NCBI RefSeq assembly: GCF_030643825.1
Contig: NZ_CP101717.1
Coordinates: 1,364,001-1,428,000 of the forward strand
Origin: Salinispirillum sp. LH 10-3-1
Lineage (GTDB): Bacteria > Pseudomonadota > Gammaproteobacteria > Pseudomonadales > Natronospirillaceae
Length of the DNA: 64,000 nt
Reading direction: 5' to 3'
The translations under genes and the position numbers were made by a program. The notes beneath the pieces are model-generated. The model was not told the origin of the DNA. It searched no databases and saw nothing but the letters and a program-made list of their open reading frames with translations. Every line of letters begins with the position of its first letter. Within the stretch, counting starts at the first letter, position 1. Shown here one piece after another: positions 9,376-19,563 of the stretch.

Positions 9376-9714
9376 ACTGGTCAGATTAACGTCGATTCAT
9401 GGTTACAACTCGAAAGCAGCCACTTAATTGTGCTTAAAACATATTGCACATGACAGCTGGCGGAAAACGTTTCGAGTGCGTGAAAAAGTGTCGTGTTATA
9501 CCATTAGTGCTAGCAACACTCCGGTGTCGTTCAGCGCTGTTACCACGGTATCGGCCGACACTTGAGTCTGCTCCACAGATTTTACATTCGATAGAGTCAG
9601 CAGTATCAGCCGAGCAGGCTTAGTAATTGAGCATCATTGTTCAGTATCCCTGTAACAGCGTCAAGGTTCGTAGTAGGCTGAACCCGTTGGCTTTACAAAC
9701 ATGATGAGTGTTAC
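9376..9714. other. Intergenic region between divergent mltD and methyltransferase genes
   Basis: 339 bp with no credible gene. It must hold the promoters of both flanking genes but I see no strong sigma-70 match. In many relatives a glyoxalase II gene (gloB) lies here; no trace of it remains. It contains one GTTACAAC octamer (9402-9409), discussed as a rejected Ter site. Confidence 0.5.
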
Positions 9715-10512
9715 ATGTCGGTTTCTCAGTGGTACAAAAAGTGGTTGCAGTGGTGGCGTCCAGCGCCTCTCCAGCCGCATGCCCGTGAAGTGCAACTGAA
9801 CCGTTGGTATCGCACCGAGCTGGGTGAAGCGCTGTACCGCACAGAACGTGATATGGTCGCTCCCGTGCTCGCTCAAGGCTACCATCCGTTTATCGTCCAG
9901 GTAGATGGTGGGTTGTATCGCCCGCTCTTTGATGCACAGAAATGCCGCAGCAAAGCGGCGGTATTGATTTCGCGATACGAAAACAACGCGGTGTGTCCAA
10001 CGGTTCAGTCTGACCCGGAGCATTTGGCTCTGTTGCCAGAAACGGTCGATATGATGATCATGCATCACGTCATCGAGTACGCGCAAAACCCGCACCGAGT
10101 TTTGCGCGAAGCGGTGCAGGCTCTGCGACCTGGCGGACAACTGATTGTTATGGGTTTTAATCCTTACGGTTTTTGGGGCCTGGCGCGCTTGCTGCGCCGA
10201 CAAAGCCAGGTACCTTGGGTGGGGCGGTTTGTGTCTGCCCGTCGGGTGGCTGATTGGTGTACTCTGTTGGATTGTGATGAGGAGCAAACGGCCTATTACT
10301 ACCACTGGCCACCGATGACCCAAGCCTCCTGGAAGCGGCGAGTACGTTTATTAAATGCCTTTTTTCGGGTAGTTATGCCGATGACGGGCGCTGGATACAT
10401 GTTGGTGGTGCGAAAAAATCAGGTAGAGTTATTGCACGATCATAAGTGGAAGCCAGCTTTTTTTATGCAAGACAAAGTGATGACAACGCAAAGAGAGCAG
10501 GTGACAGGATAG
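9715..10512 (+). CDS. SAM-dependent methyltransferase (YafS / PA1814 type)
   Basis: 265-residue class I methyltransferase. The core is seen in [50 protein letters not shown], the motif IV to post-motif V stretch of this family. The N-terminal region carries a degenerate glycine motif, as in other members found between gloB and rnhA. Substrate unknown. Its stop codon TAG shares its last base with the GTG start of rnhA, so the two are translationally coupled. It is the first gene of a methyltransferase-rnhA-dnaQ set that is conserved in Pseudomonas-like genomes. Confidence 0.85.
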   Translation: MSVSQWYKKWLQWWRPAPLQPHAREVQLNRWYRTELGEALYRTERDMVAPVLAQGYHPFIVQVDGGLYRPLFDAQKCRSKAAVLISRYENNAVCPTVQSDPEHLALLPETVDMMIMHHVIEYAQNPHRVLREAVQALRPGGQLIVMGFNPYGFWGLARLLRRQSQVPWVGRFVSARRVADWCTLLDCDEEQTAYYYHWPPMTQASWKRRVRLLNAFFRVVMPMTGAGYMLVVRKNQVELLHDHKWKPAFFMQDKVMTTQREQVTG

Positions 10513-10943
10513 TGGAAGTAGTGATTTACACGGACGGCGCATGCAAAGGTAATCCGGGCCCTGGAGGCTGGGGTGCATTTATGCAGTATGGTAAACACGC
10601 TAAAGAGCTGTTTGGGGGTGAAGCAAACACCACCAATAATCGTATGGAGCTGCGTGCGGCCATCGAAGGCTTGTCGGCCTTAAATAAGCAGAGCGTCGTG
10701 AAGCTCTACACCGATTCATCTTACGTCAAAAATGGTATTGAAAAGTGGATGACAGGCTGGAAGCGCAATGGTTGGAAAACTGCATCGAAACAGCCGGTGA
10801 AGAATGTCGATTTATGGCAGCAGCTGGATGAACTCGTAAAGAAGCATGAAGTTCACTGGCATTGGGTGAAGGGGCATGCTGGCAACCCCGGCAACGAGAA
10901 AGCCGATGAGTTGGCTAACTTAGGCGCGCAAAAGTATCTTTAG
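10512..10943 (+). CDS. rnhA: Ribonuclease HI
   Basis: 143-residue RNase HI that degrades RNA in RNA-DNA hybrids (R-loops, primers). Catalytic carboxylates are in place: Asp8 ([15 protein letters not shown]), Glu46 (NNRMEL), Asp68 (TDSSYV) and the C-terminal Asp in [10 protein letters not shown]-type context (here [10 protein letters not shown]). The basic protrusion WKRNGWKT is present. I choose the GTG at 10512, giving MEVVIYTDG in line with the family. An upstream in-frame ATG (10446) would add 22 residues that are just the methyltransferase C-terminus in another frame. dnaQ follows after 74 nt on the same strand. Confidence 0.95.
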   Translation: MEVVIYTDGACKGNPGPGGWGAFMQYGKHAKELFGGEANTTNNRMELRAAIEGLSALNKQSVVKLYTDSSYVKNGIEKWMTGWKRNGWKTASKQPVKNVDLWQQLDELVKKHEVHWHWVKGHAGNPGNEKADELANLGAQKYL

Positions 10944-11017
10944 ATTTTTATGATAGATTAGCTCGGCTAAACGCTTAAGCAATGAGTGTTCGGCGAAAGT
11001 AGGAGATAGATGAGGCA

Positions 11018-11728
11018 ATGCGCCAAATAGTATTGGATACCGAAACCACGGGCTTGGACCCATCGCAGGGGCATCGGGTAATTGAGATTGGTTGTGTGGA
11101 GGTGGTAGACCGCAAGCTAACCGGCAACCATTACCACGTGTACATCAATCCGCAGCGCAATGTGCCCGAAGATGCCATCGCTATTCACGGCATTACCAAT
11201 GAGTTTTTGGCTGACAAGCCGGTGTTTGCAGACATTGCAGAATCATTCTTCGACTTCGTGCGTGGTGCGGAGTTAGTGATTCACAACGCACCCTTCGATA
11301 TGGGGTTCTTGAATCATGAATTACGGACGTTGCGATCCCCGGCAGCGCCACTGGAAAACCATTGCACAGTCTTGGATACCCTCTACCTGGCCCGTCAAAA
11401 ACATCCCGGCCAGAAGAATAATCTCGATGCATTATGTAAGCGCTACGGCATCGACAATGGTCACCGTGATCTGCATGGGGCATTGTTAGACGCTGAGATT
11501 CTAGCGGATGTTTATCTGTTTATGACCGGTGGGCAGACGGCGCTGGAGTTGGCAGCGGAAACCCCTAAAGACAATGTGCAGGATGCCGCATTGGCTTTTG
11601 CGGCCGAAGCCAGTGGTAGGGATTTACCAGTAATCGAAGCTAACTCCGCCGAGCTTGCAGCGCATGAGCATTTGCTGGCGCTGATTGATAAGAAGTCGGA
11701 CGGGGCTTTGTGGAAGCATAGTGGATGA
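11018..11728 (+). CDS. dnaQ: DNA polymerase III epsilon subunit
   Basis: 236-residue 3'-5' proofreading exonuclease of the replicative polymerase. ExoI VLDTETTGLD (residues 5-14), ExoII VIHNAPFDMGFLNHEL near 89-104 and ExoIII HRDLHGALLDAEILADVY near 150 give the DEDDh set of residues. A flexible C-terminal tail (about 185-236) corresponds to the part that binds the alpha subunit. Located 74 nt after rnhA on the same strand, unlike E. coli, where dnaQ and rnhA diverge. Confidence 0.95.
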   Translation: MRQIVLDTETTGLDPSQGHRVIEIGCVEVVDRKLTGNHYHVYINPQRNVPEDAIAIHGITNEFLADKPVFADIAESFFDFVRGAELVIHNAPFDMGFLNHELRTLRSPAAPLENHCTVLDTLYLARQKHPGQKNNLDALCKRYGIDNGHRDLHGALLDAEILADVYLFMTGGQTALELAAETPKDNVQDAALAFAAEASGRDLPVIEANSAELAAHEHLLALIDKKSDGALWKHSG

Positions 11729-11763
11729 TGCTGCGCTCTTCCGCCCTACGGTAGGCTGTAAAC

Positions 11764-11819
11764 GTAGGGCGGGTATTTATACCCGCATGGCCTCCTTCGA
11801 CCAGAGGGCTGGCCTCCGC
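11764..11819. repeat. Adjacent REP elements of families B and A between dnaQ and lexA
   Basis: A perfect family B unit (GTAG plus GGCGGGTATTTATACCCGC, 11764-11786) followed by a decayed inverted family A unit (TTCGACCAGAGGGCTGGCC, 11796-11819). They fill the gap between the convergent dnaQ and lexA genes and directly abut the lexA stop codon. They may serve as a transcript-end structure for both genes; no T-tract is present. Confidence 0.8.
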
Positions 11820-12452
11820 TTAATGTAACTGACGGCGAATAACGCCTACATACTTCCCTTCAATGGCAAAGAAGTCTTCTGGGGTTACTATGATGTCTTC
11901 AAAGGCGTCATTCTCCGCTACCAATCTAATGACGTTTTTTTCCCGAAAATAACGCTTCAATGTCACATCTTCATTGATGCGCGCGACAATGATGTCACCG
12001 TCTCGCACTTGCGTGGTTTTAGCGACTGCAACCAGGTCATCGTCATACACGCCAATGTCTTTCATGCTCATGCCATTCACACGCAACAGGAAGTCGGCCG
12101 GAGGTGAAAAGAAGTCAGGTGCCACTGGGCAGTACTCATCAATGTGTTCAGTCGCCAGGGTAGGGCTGCCTGCTGCTACTCGACCAATCACCGGTAATCC
12201 AGGGCCAGCACTCACAGTCTCATCATTTGCCGGTGCTTCAAGATGGGGCAAGCGAATGCCGCGTGACGCGCCGGGTATCATCTCTATAGCGCCTTTGCGA
12301 GCTAATGCCTTAAGGTGTTCTTCGGCCGCATTGGCTGATTTAAAACCCAGTTCGCGCGCGATTTCTGCGCGTGTCGGTGGCATACTATGCGCTTCAATGT
12401 AGGTGCGCAGGAAATCCAGAACCTGTTGCTGACGAGCCGTAAGCTTGATCAT
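11820..12452 (-). CDS. lexA: SOS repressor LexA
   Basis: 210-residue repressor and self-cleaving S24 peptidase. Winged-helix DNA-binding domain at residues 1-65 ([26 protein letters not shown]), cleavage site Ala94-Gly95 in RVAAGSP, nucleophile Ser129 in NGMSM and Lys166 in EDVTLKRYF. The start is the ATG at 12452 (MIKLTARQ), which matches the family. A longer frame runs on through the promoter and SOS box and is not coding. Expression is autoregulated through the SOS box at 12480-12495. Confidence 0.97.
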   Translation of the reverse strand: MIKLTARQQQVLDFLRTYIEAHSMPPTRAEIARELGFKSANAAEEHLKALARKGAIEMIPGASRGIRLPHLEAPANDETVSAGPGLPVIGRVAAGSPTLATEHIDEYCPVAPDFFSPPADFLLRVNGMSMKDIGVYDDDLVAVAKTTQVRDGDIIVARINEDVTLKRYFREKNVIRLVAENDAFEDIIVTPEDFFAIEGKYVGVIRRQLH

Positions 12453-12479
12453 GATAAAGACCTGTTTTTTTATCCATGT

Positions 12480-12521
12480 CTGTTTGCATATACAGTATAA
12501 TGGGCGACCTACCGAAGTCAA
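12480..12521 (-). promoter_or_regulatory. lexA promoter with SOS box
   Basis: On the minus strand: -35 TTGACT (12516-12521), 16-nt spacer, -10 TATACT (12494-12499), overlapped by the LexA site CTGTATATGCAAACAG (12480-12495, CTG-N10-CAG). The geometry is that of an autorepressed lexA promoter. The same box lies about 120 nt upstream of the divergent gene at 12616. Confidence 0.9.
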
Positions 12522-12615
12522 CGATGGTTGAGAAGGGTCGACGTAATTCTCGCAACCAGACACACTTCAAAATTTTGCTAAAACGCATTTGCGACCGGTC
12601 ATATAAGGACGATAA

Positions 12616-13461
12616 ATGAAAAGCAGCTCTGAACTGTTCCCTGTTACTCTACTGACAGCCGAACTGAAAGATGACTGGAATGAAGACACCTATTTATTGA
12701 AGCCGAATAACTCCGGCGACACGACGGTGGAGTTTGCTTTAACGCGCTTCAGTGCTGATCACGCACGTTGGGGCATACCTGTATTGTGGTTGCCGCCTTT
12801 TCTGCAAGGGCGCAGTGAATGGTTGATGCGCTCGGAAGAGCGTCTTCGCGTTTTACTGGCTGCCGGTTATGACGTTTGGTTTTTGGAATGGCGTGGACAT
12901 GGGGCCAGCGTGGTAAATGACAACTGGGCAAGTAACAGCCTGGATGTAATCGCCTGTTGTGACCTGCCGGCGGCGTTGGATTTTGTGCGCGAGCAAGCCA
13001 AGCAAGAGCCGTTGTTGGTGACTGAATCTTCTGCGGCACAAGTCTGGGCTCGGGCACACGGTATGGAGCGCACCCTGCCACTGGCCGGTAGCATTCTACT
13101 TTGGCCTGCCTTGGGTAAAGTATTATGCGCTGATTACGCTGCTCGTATGGGGTGGTTGGGGCATGAGCTCGAAGTTTCTCGGAGCGGAGTAAAACGTCTG
13201 GATGGGCACGAAAGCATCAACCGGCCATTGTTTGATGAATTATTGTTAGGACAGCGTGCCGTTTTGGGGGAGTGGCGTTATATGCAGTCACCGCAACCCT
13301 TTTACGTAGCGGATCGCGCGAGCGCGCAAAAATCCACTGTTCGTTGGCTGAGTAAAGTGCCCGGCGAACGCTATGTGTCGGTGCAGGCGGATGAGGCGGA
13401 CATGAAGCCTGAACATCTCGTAGAGTGGCTGCGCCGCTTGCAGCTGATGGCAAGTGAATAG
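12616..13461 (+). CDS. Alpha/beta-hydrolase-like protein divergent from lexA
   Basis: 281 residues with alpha/beta hydrolase features: strand-turn VLWLPPFLQGRSEWL, then GYDVWFLEWRGHGAS, an early-strand block characteristic of the fold. The expected nucleophile elbow G-x-S-x-G is replaced by TESSAAQ around residue 138, so catalysis is uncertain. AAGGA lies 8 nt before ATG. It is transcribed away from lexA across the SOS box, and a TATAAT (12496-12501) overlaps the end of the box on this strand, so LexA control is possible. It is not SulA, which occupies this spot in some pseudomonads. Confidence 0.65.
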   Translation: MKSSSELFPVTLLTAELKDDWNEDTYLLKPNNSGDTTVEFALTRFSADHARWGIPVLWLPPFLQGRSEWLMRSEERLRVLLAAGYDVWFLEWRGHGASVVNDNWASNSLDVIACCDLPAALDFVREQAKQEPLLVTESSAAQVWARAHGMERTLPLAGSILLWPALGKVLCADYAARMGWLGHELEVSRSGVKRLDGHESINRPLFDELLLGQRAVLGEWRYMQSPQPFYVADRASAQKSTVRWLSKVPGERYVSVQADEADMKPEHLVEWLRRLQLMASE

Positions 13462-13475
13462 GTCTGTGATTGTAT

Positions 13476-13505
13476 AAAAAGGGAGCCTCTTTAGGCTCCC
13501 TTTTT
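13476..13505. terminator. Bidirectional terminator between hydrolase-like gene and DAHP synthase
   Basis: AAAAA, GGGAGCC (13481-13487), loop TCTTTA, GGCTCCC (13494-13500), TTTTT. A perfect 7-bp GC stem with tracts on both sides serves the two convergent genes. Confidence 0.92.
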
Positions 13506-13513
13506 AGTTGGGC

Positions 13514-14596
13514 TTACGACGCGCTGTTATTCATCCGCGCGGGTAAAACATCTTTCAATTTCTGATGCATTTTGCGAATACTGGTTTCAGTCGTCGTCCA
13601 GTCAATACAGCCATCCGTCACTGAAACGCCGTATTGCATATCAGAGAGGTTAGGCGTCAACTTTTGATTGCCGAAGTTGATGTTACTTTCAATCATCAGG
13701 CCTATGATGGACTCATTTCCTTCCAATATTTGATTGCTGACGTTTTCCGCGACCAAGGTTTGCAGAGCAGGGTCTTTATTCGAGTTGGCGTGCGAACAAT
13801 CCACCATGATATTGGGTGTCAGACCGGCTTCGCGCATTTCTTGTTCACACAGAGCGACACTGACTGAGTCATAGTTCGGCTTGCCGTTACCGCCGCGCAA
13901 TACCACGTGGCCGTGCGGATTGCCCTTGGTATGGATAATCGCTACCTGGCCGTCGCCGTTGATGCCCAGAAAACGGTGCGGCTTGCTGACCGATTGTAGG
14001 GCGTTAATAGCAACTTGCAGGCCGCCATCAGTGCCATTCTTAAAGCCTACAGCCGATGACAAACCACTGGCCATTTCGCGGTGCGTTTGGGACTCGGTAG
14101 TTCGTGCTCCGATGGCCGACCAAGAAATCAGATCCTGCATATACTGGGGTGAAATTGGGTCCAAGGCTTCGGTGGCCGTTGGTACGCCCATCTCGGCAAT
14201 TTCACACAGCAGTCGACGACCAATTTCCAAGCCGTCTTGAATTTTGAACGTGTCGTTCAGGTACGGGTCGTTGATCAGGCCTTTCCAGCCCACGGTAGTG
14301 CGGGGCTTTTCAAAATACACGCGCATGACCAGTAACAGGGTGTCCGAGACTTCTTCGGCCAACGTCTTGAAACGCTGGGCATAGTCCTTTGCGGCGTCCA
14401 GATCGTGAATAGAGCAGGGGCCAACCACCAAAAATATACGATGGTCTTTGCGGTTTAAAATGTTGTTAATGGCGTCGCGCCCTGCATTGATGGTTTCTGC
14501 TGCGGCATCGGTCAAAGGGACTTTCTGCTTCAGCATCGCCGGCGTGATCAGTATCTCTTGCGATTCAACGTTTAAATTCTCGGTAACGGCGGTCAT
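13514..14596 (-). CDS. 3-deoxy-7-phosphoheptulonate synthase, class I
   Basis: 360-residue DAHP synthase of the AroF/AroG/AroH type, joining PEP and erythrose 4-phosphate in the first step of aromatic amino acid synthesis. VVGPCSIHD (PEP site), MRVYFEKPRTTVGWKGLINDP, SWSAIGARTTESQTHREMASGLSSAVGFKNGTDG and IMVDCSHANSNKDP (metal-binding) are all present. Which feedback-inhibited isoform it is cannot be read with certainty. It is a single gene with its own terminator, and its 5' side faces an unassigned 371-bp gap, where no trp or tyr operator was recognised. Confidence 0.94.
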   Translation of the reverse strand: MTAVTENLNVESQEILITPAMLKQKVPLTDAAAETINAGRDAINNILNRKDHRIFLVVGPCSIHDLDAAKDYAQRFKTLAEEVSDTLLLVMRVYFEKPRTTVGWKGLINDPYLNDTFKIQDGLEIGRRLLCEIAEMGVPTATEALDPISPQYMQDLISWSAIGARTTESQTHREMASGLSSAVGFKNGTDGGLQVAINALQSVSKPHRFLGINGDGQVAIIHTKGNPHGHVVLRGGNGKPNYDSVSVALCEQEMREAGLTPNIMVDCSHANSNKDPALQTLVAENVSNQILEGNESIIGLMIESNINFGNQKLTPNLSDMQYGVSVTDGCIDWTTTETSIRKMHQKLKDVLPARMNNSAS

Positions 14597-14967
14597 TATT
14601 CTTCCACTTCTTTATGATTATGGCTTTTCCAGTGTGCATATCTGGATTGCCTGTTTTTACGGCATATCTCGGGATGCCTCAGAGCCTCCCTAGTACGCCT
14701 TTTACTCTCTTGGTCGGCTATTTTAACACCAATCTAGCAACCACTCCCAGCGTTGAAGCGCTGTAGATTGTGTAATCTTTGTGGGCTAGGGAAGCTCAGA
14801 AGTATTCCCTTGTTAGCAATTTTGCTGCCATGTGCTAAATTTAGAGGGTGGCCTCGCGAGGAAGGCTGTGCAACTGTGGGCTCTCATTATGCAGTCGCAG
14901 ACCATTATAAAGCGGTACCTGACAGTAGGATGCTGGTTAGGATGCTGCCAAAGCGGAAATATTTGCT
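14597..14967. other. Intergenic region with no recognised gene
   Basis: 371 bp between divergent genes. Short reading frames inside it have no ribosome-binding site and no protein-like composition. It presumably holds the DAHP synthase promoter. I see no repeat, operator or RNA structure that stands out. Confidence 0.5.
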
Positions 14968-15438
14968 ATGAGTCGTAATGTTAAACGCGATTCCACGAAG
15001 GACTTGATCTTGGTAATTGGTGCTTTCGCTGGGGTGATTATCATCGCCGTGGTATTAACGCTGTTTTTTCGTTCCATCGCGGCCACCCAGAGTACGGGTC
15101 AAGGCAACTTTGTGACCAATTTGCTGGGTTTGGTACCGCCTCCGGAGGTTGTGCCAAATGAATTGCCTATGCAAGAAGCCTACGCTGCGTGCCGAGCACG
15201 CGTGATCAGTGAGGCCGGCAGTAATCTGATGAGTACGCGTTTTGACAATCGTTCGTCACGCTATAATGCATCAAATCGCGAGTACATTATTTTTCTCAAC
15301 GTCTACATGCGTCCTACTGATCGTGGTGGTGAAACCATGGAGCTCTGGTCGCGATGCAACGTCTCTGCTGTGACCGCACAGATCACCGAGTTTCGCTTGA
15401 ACAGCGATGCGGGCTTCTTCGGTTTGTTTACTATGTAA
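14968..15438 (+). CDS. Unknown single-span membrane protein
   Basis: 156 residues with a short basic N-terminus (MSRNVKRDS), one strong membrane segment (about residues 13-36) and a periplasmic domain of about 115 residues holding two cysteines (one near residue 70 in AYAACRARV, one near 128 in SRCNVSA) that could form a disulfide. No family recognised. Monocistronic; cysB follows 133 nt later on the same strand. The SD is weak, so the start is less certain than the frame. Confidence 0.6.
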   Translation: MSRNVKRDSTKDLILVIGAFAGVIIIAVVLTLFFRSIAATQSTGQGNFVTNLLGLVPPPEVVPNELPMQEAYAACRARVISEAGSNLMSTRFDNRSSRYNASNREYIIFLNVYMRPTDRGGETMELWSRCNVSAVTAQITEFRLNSDAGFFGLFTM

Positions 15439-15544
15439 GCATTCTTAGCCAGCAGAGGGGTGCAGAGGAGGACGGTCGGCCTTCTATTAACCTTAATACA
15501 ATAAAATTCTGATTGACCTCGCTATTCTGAAAAAGCATATTTAG

Positions 15545-16546
<1,002 letters not shown>

Positions 16547-16614
16547 AAACCTCCCTAACCATATTTTCGCCTCTGAGGAGAATTTTAACGCTGCCAGAGC
16601 GAGCGCAGTAGTTT

Positions 16615-17328
16615 TTAGGTGCTGTGCAGCCCACACTCTTTCTGCGTAGCTTCCTCCCACCACCAACGACCCTCACGCTCATGTTGGCCCGGTAACACGG
16701 GTCGCGTGCAGGGTTCACAGCCGATGCTGATGAAGCCGCGCTCATGCAGTGGGTTAAAAGGCACATCAAACATCCGGATGTATTCCCACACCTGTTGAGA
16801 AGTCCAGTTCGCCAGTGGGTTAAATTTCACCAAAGGCTTGTCTGGCGATCCGAATACAGTGTCCAGTTCAACCGTGGCGACGCTGGCACGGGTGCTGGGG
16901 CTTTGGTCTTTACGCTGGCCGGTAATCCATGCGTCCACTGTTTGCAGCTTGCGCTTCAAGCTGTCAACTTTGCGTACGCCGCAACACTCTTTGTGGTCGT
17001 CTTCATAAAAGCTGAATAAGCCTTTGGTGCGTACCAAGGCTTCTAACTTGGCTTGATCCGGTGACAGTATGTCTAGATCCAAGTTGTAGTGCTTGCGCAC
17101 CTGATCAATGAACCGGTAGGTGTCGGCATGCAAGCGGCCAGTGTCGAGCGTAAACACCTGCACATGCTTGCTGACCTTTTTTGCCAAGTCGATCAACACC
17201 ACATCTTCAGCACCACTGAATGAAATGACAATGTTATCGAACTGCTCGTGCGCAAAACGCAGTATGTCTTTTGGGGTTTGAGGCGCCAGTGCTTCTTGCC
17301 ATTGGTCGATCAATGCAGGGGATGTCAT
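16615..17328 (-). CDS. cysH: Assimilatory adenylyl-sulfate (APS) reductase, [4Fe-4S] type
   Basis: 237 residues of the CysH family, reducing activated sulfate to sulfite with thioredoxin. [12 protein letters not shown] is the nucleotide loop, and the catalytic cysteine lies in the C-terminal ECGLH. Four further cysteines, CC in [14 protein letters not shown] and C-x-x-C in IGCEPCTRP, are the [4Fe-4S] ligands found in APS reductases and missing from E. coli-type PAPS reductase. The substrate is therefore most likely APS, as in Pseudomonas aeruginosa. Next to cysB, on the opposite strand. Confidence 0.92.
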   Translation of the reverse strand: MTSPALIDQWQEALAPQTPKDILRFAHEQFDNIVISFSGAEDVVLIDLAKKVSKHVQVFTLDTGRLHADTYRFIDQVRKHYNLDLDILSPDQAKLEALVRTKGLFSFYEDDHKECCGVRKVDSLKRKLQTVDAWITGQRKDQSPSTRASVATVELDTVFGSPDKPLVKFNPLANWTSQQVWEYIRMFDVPFNPLHERGFISIGCEPCTRPVLPGQHEREGRWWWEEATQKECGLHST

Positions 17329-17516
17329 ATTATGAGTAGGGTCTTTTCTATGAGCTGAGCGAGGAGAATAGCAAAGGCCTGCGGCATCACAAAATATCGA
17401 ATACCTATAATCTTATTCCCTGTGCCGGAGTAAGCTGAACAGTTCTCTAACGGAGCACGAACAGGCATAATGCTGCGCCATTACACTTACGCAATAATAA
17501 CGACAGGAGAGAACAC

Positions 17517-18131
17517 GTGGAAATTGCTTGCCTTGACCTCGAAGGTGTATTGGTACCAGAAATTTGGATCGCTTTTGCCGAAAAAACCGGTATTGAAGAG
17601 CTGAAAGCCACCACGCGCGACATCCCCGACTACGATGTTCTGATGCGTCAGCGGCTGGCGATTCTGGATCAGCACGGTTTAGGGCTGCCGCAGATACAAG
17701 AGGTCATTGCGACACTGAAGCCTCTGGATGGCGCGGTGGAGTTTGTTGACTGGCTACGTGAGCGTTTCCAAGTTGTTATCCTGTCGGATACCTTCTACGA
17801 ATTCTCACAGCCGTTGATGCGCCAGTTGGGTTTCCCAACGTTGTTCTGTCACAAGTTGGAAGTGAACGACCAGGGCCGTGTGGTGGATTACCACATTCGT
17901 CAAAAAGACCCGAAGCGTCAGTCTGTTAAAGCGTTTCATAGCCTGAATTATCGATGCATTGCTGCTGGCGACTCTTACAACGACACTACCATGCTCGCCG
18001 AAGCAGATGCCGGTATCCTGTTTCATGCACCAGACAACGTGATTGCGGAGTTCCCTCAGTTTCCGGCGGTGCATACCTACGCCGACTTGAAACAGGAATT
18101 CATTAAAGCCAGCGTGCGAGATATCGCGTAA
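17517..18131 (+). CDS. thrH: Phosphoserine phosphatase / homoserine phosphotransferase ThrH
   Basis: 204-residue HAD-superfamily enzyme. Motif I CLDLEGVLVPE (residues 4-14), motif II ILSDTFYEF near 86, and motif III/IV GDSYNDTTMLAEADAGILF near 152. In P. aeruginosa ThrH dephosphorylates phosphoserine and can transfer the phosphate to homoserine. The Asp-x-Glu form of motif I (DLEG) is typical for ThrH. The start is GTG, with AGGAGA 9 nt upstream. A REP pair follows and joins it to the convergent pabB. Confidence 0.93.
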   Translation: MEIACLDLEGVLVPEIWIAFAEKTGIEELKATTRDIPDYDVLMRQRLAILDQHGLGLPQIQEVIATLKPLDGAVEFVDWLRERFQVVILSDTFYEFSQPLMRQLGFPTLFCHKLEVNDQGRVVDYHIRQKDPKRQSVKAFHSLNYRCIAAGDSYNDTTMLAEADAGILFHAPDNVIAEFPQFPAVHTYADLKQEFIKASVRDIA

Positions 18132-18150
18132 ACATTTTTTGGCCTTTACC

Positions 18151-18202
18151 GTAGGAGGCCAGCCCCCTGGCCGAAAATTCGCGCAGAGGGCTGCGCTCCT
18201 AC
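18151..18202. repeat. Inverted pair of family A REPs at the pabB 3' end
   Basis: Unit 1 (18151-18175) reads GTAGGAG then GGCCAGCCCCCTGGCCGAA. Unit 2 (18178-18202) is the inverted variant with GCGCAGAGGGCTGCGC. The TAG of unit 2's GTAG, on the minus strand, is the pabB stop codon (18199-18201). The pair fills the gap between convergent thrH and pabB. Confidence 0.88.
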
Positions 18203-19563
18203 GGCAACGCCAACCCTAACGACGCCAACAGACTTCGAATCTTGTCGTGGGTCTCTTCGAACTCAGCCGCCGTTTCGGAATCCCACACAATACCGCCTCC
18301 GGCCCAGGTCCACAGGTGGTTGTCTTGAATCGCCATGGTGCGAATCAAAATATTACTGTCCAGCAAGCCAGTTACATCCTGATAAAAAATCGAGCCGCAG
18401 TAAGGGCCGCGCTGGTGCGGTTCCAGTTCCGCAATAATTTCCATCGCCCGCCGTTTGGGCGCACCGGTGATCGAACCACCGGGAAAGGCTTTCAATAAGG
18501 CGCCTAATGGCGTTTCGCCCGGACTCAGCGTAGCCGTCACTGTGCTCACCAACTGATGCACATTGGCAAAGCTCTCTAGGTCAAACAACTTGGGAACCTT
18601 GACACTGCCCGGCACCGCACTGCGGCCCAGATCGTTGCGCAGCAAGTCCACAATCATTAGGTTCTCCGCGCGATCCTTGGTGCTTTGCAGCAGCGACTGT
18701 TTCAGCGCTTCATCTTCTTTAGGGTCTGGGCTACGTGGACGGGTCCCTTTGATGGGTTTGGTTTCCATCTGCCCGTCAGCAATACGCAGAAAGCGCTCTG
18801 GCGACAGACTCAAAAGCTGTGTGTTGCCAAGGTCAAGATAAGCCGAAAAGGGCATCGGGGTCGCATTGCGCAATCGAGCATAGGTCGCCAACGGGGCATT
18901 GGGCCAAGGAGCATCAAACTGGCGCGTCAGATTCACCTGATAGCAGTCGCCAGCGGCAATGTAGTCTTTCAGGCGCTGCATCCGTTGCTCGTATTGGTGT
19001 TGATCTAAGCTGGTGTGAACCACCGTGTCGGACGCCATGGCGACATCCCTGGGCGGCAAAGTGGGTTGCCACTGCGCAGCATCGCCGATGTAGAGCACAC
19101 GCTGTTCTTGGTGGTCAATAACGACCGCGTGGTCATAGTCGCCCACCCATGCCAAGGGCATGTCGATCACTCGGCTCAGTGTTTGGCGACGGTGGTCCTG
19201 TAAGGGAACCCCTTGTTGAAGTTGGCCCAGGTCGTAATTAAGTAGGCCAATCAAACCACCATTGAAGCCACCGTTTGGTTTGGTCGGCAACGCAACGCGA
19301 GACTGTATTGCCGATAAGGCGGCGATCACTGATCCGCGTTGGATATTCGTTAATCGATAGCTGCCGTCGGCTTGGCGCTCCCACTCTTCCAGCGCTTGCA
19401 ACGTAGTCACCACAAAATATCGCTGCGGCATCGCCGCCACCACGCTGTAACGCCCAAAGGGTGCTCCCGGCAGGCAACTGTCCAGCAACACAGGAAAGTG
19501 CTGTGAGTCTAGGGCACTTAGCCAGCAGAGCGGGTTAAGAGGGTCAATCAGGGCGTCAGACAT
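18199..19563 (-). CDS. pabB: Aminodeoxychorismate synthase component I
   Basis: 454-residue chorismate-binding enzyme that makes 4-amino-4-deoxychorismate for folate. C-terminal catalytic block with IKGTRPRSPDPKEDEALKQSL, KDRAENLMIVDLLRNDLGR, FPGGSITGAPKRRAMEII and the final GGGIVWDSETAAEFEETHDK. In the first block the lysine (PIKGTRPR) marks PabB rather than TrpE. I use ATG 19563 (MSDALIDPL); an upstream TTG in frame would add 26 residues without family support. The stop codon is supplied by a REP. Confidence 0.93.
   Translation of the reverse strand: MSDALIDPLNPLCWLSALDSQHFPVLLDSCLPGAPFGRYSVVAAMPQRYFVVTTLQALEEWERQADGSYRLTNIQRGSVIAALSAIQSRVALPTKPNGGFNGGLIGLLNYDLGQLQQGVPLQDHRRQTLSRVIDMPLAWVGDYDHAVVIDHQEQRVLYIGDAAQWQPTLPPRDVAMASDTVVHTSLDQHQYEQRMQRLKDYIAAGDCYQVNLTRQFDAPWPNAPLATYARLRNATPMPFSAYLDLGNTQLLSLSPERFLRIADGQMETKPIKGTRPRSPDPKEDEALKQSLLQSTKDRAENLMIVDLLRNDLGRSAVPGSVKVPKLFDLESFANVHQLVSTVTATLSPGETPLGALLKAFPGGSITGAPKRRAMEIIAELEPHQRGPYCGSIFYQDVTGLLDSNILIRTMAIQDNHLWTWAGGGIVWDSETAAEFEETHDKIRSLLASLGLALP

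Noticed and set aside
9402-9409. GTTACAAC, the core octamer of E. coli Ter sites, in the mltD-methyltransferase gap
   Set aside because: Only the 8-mer matches; flanking Ter bases do not. One or two such 8-mers are expected by chance on both strands of 64 kb, and the site is 7 kb from the Tus-like gene.
10446-10511. N-terminal extension of RNase HI
   Set aside because: The extra residues are a frame-shifted reading of the methyltransferase C-terminus; GTG 10512 gives the family N-terminus.
12453-12588. N-terminal extension of LexA
   Set aside because: It covers the promoter and SOS box and adds residues absent from every LexA I know; ATG 12452 gives the standard protein.
14753-14971. 72-codon open frame before the membrane protein gene
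   Set aside because: No SD, cysteine- and arginine-rich random composition, no recognisable pattern.
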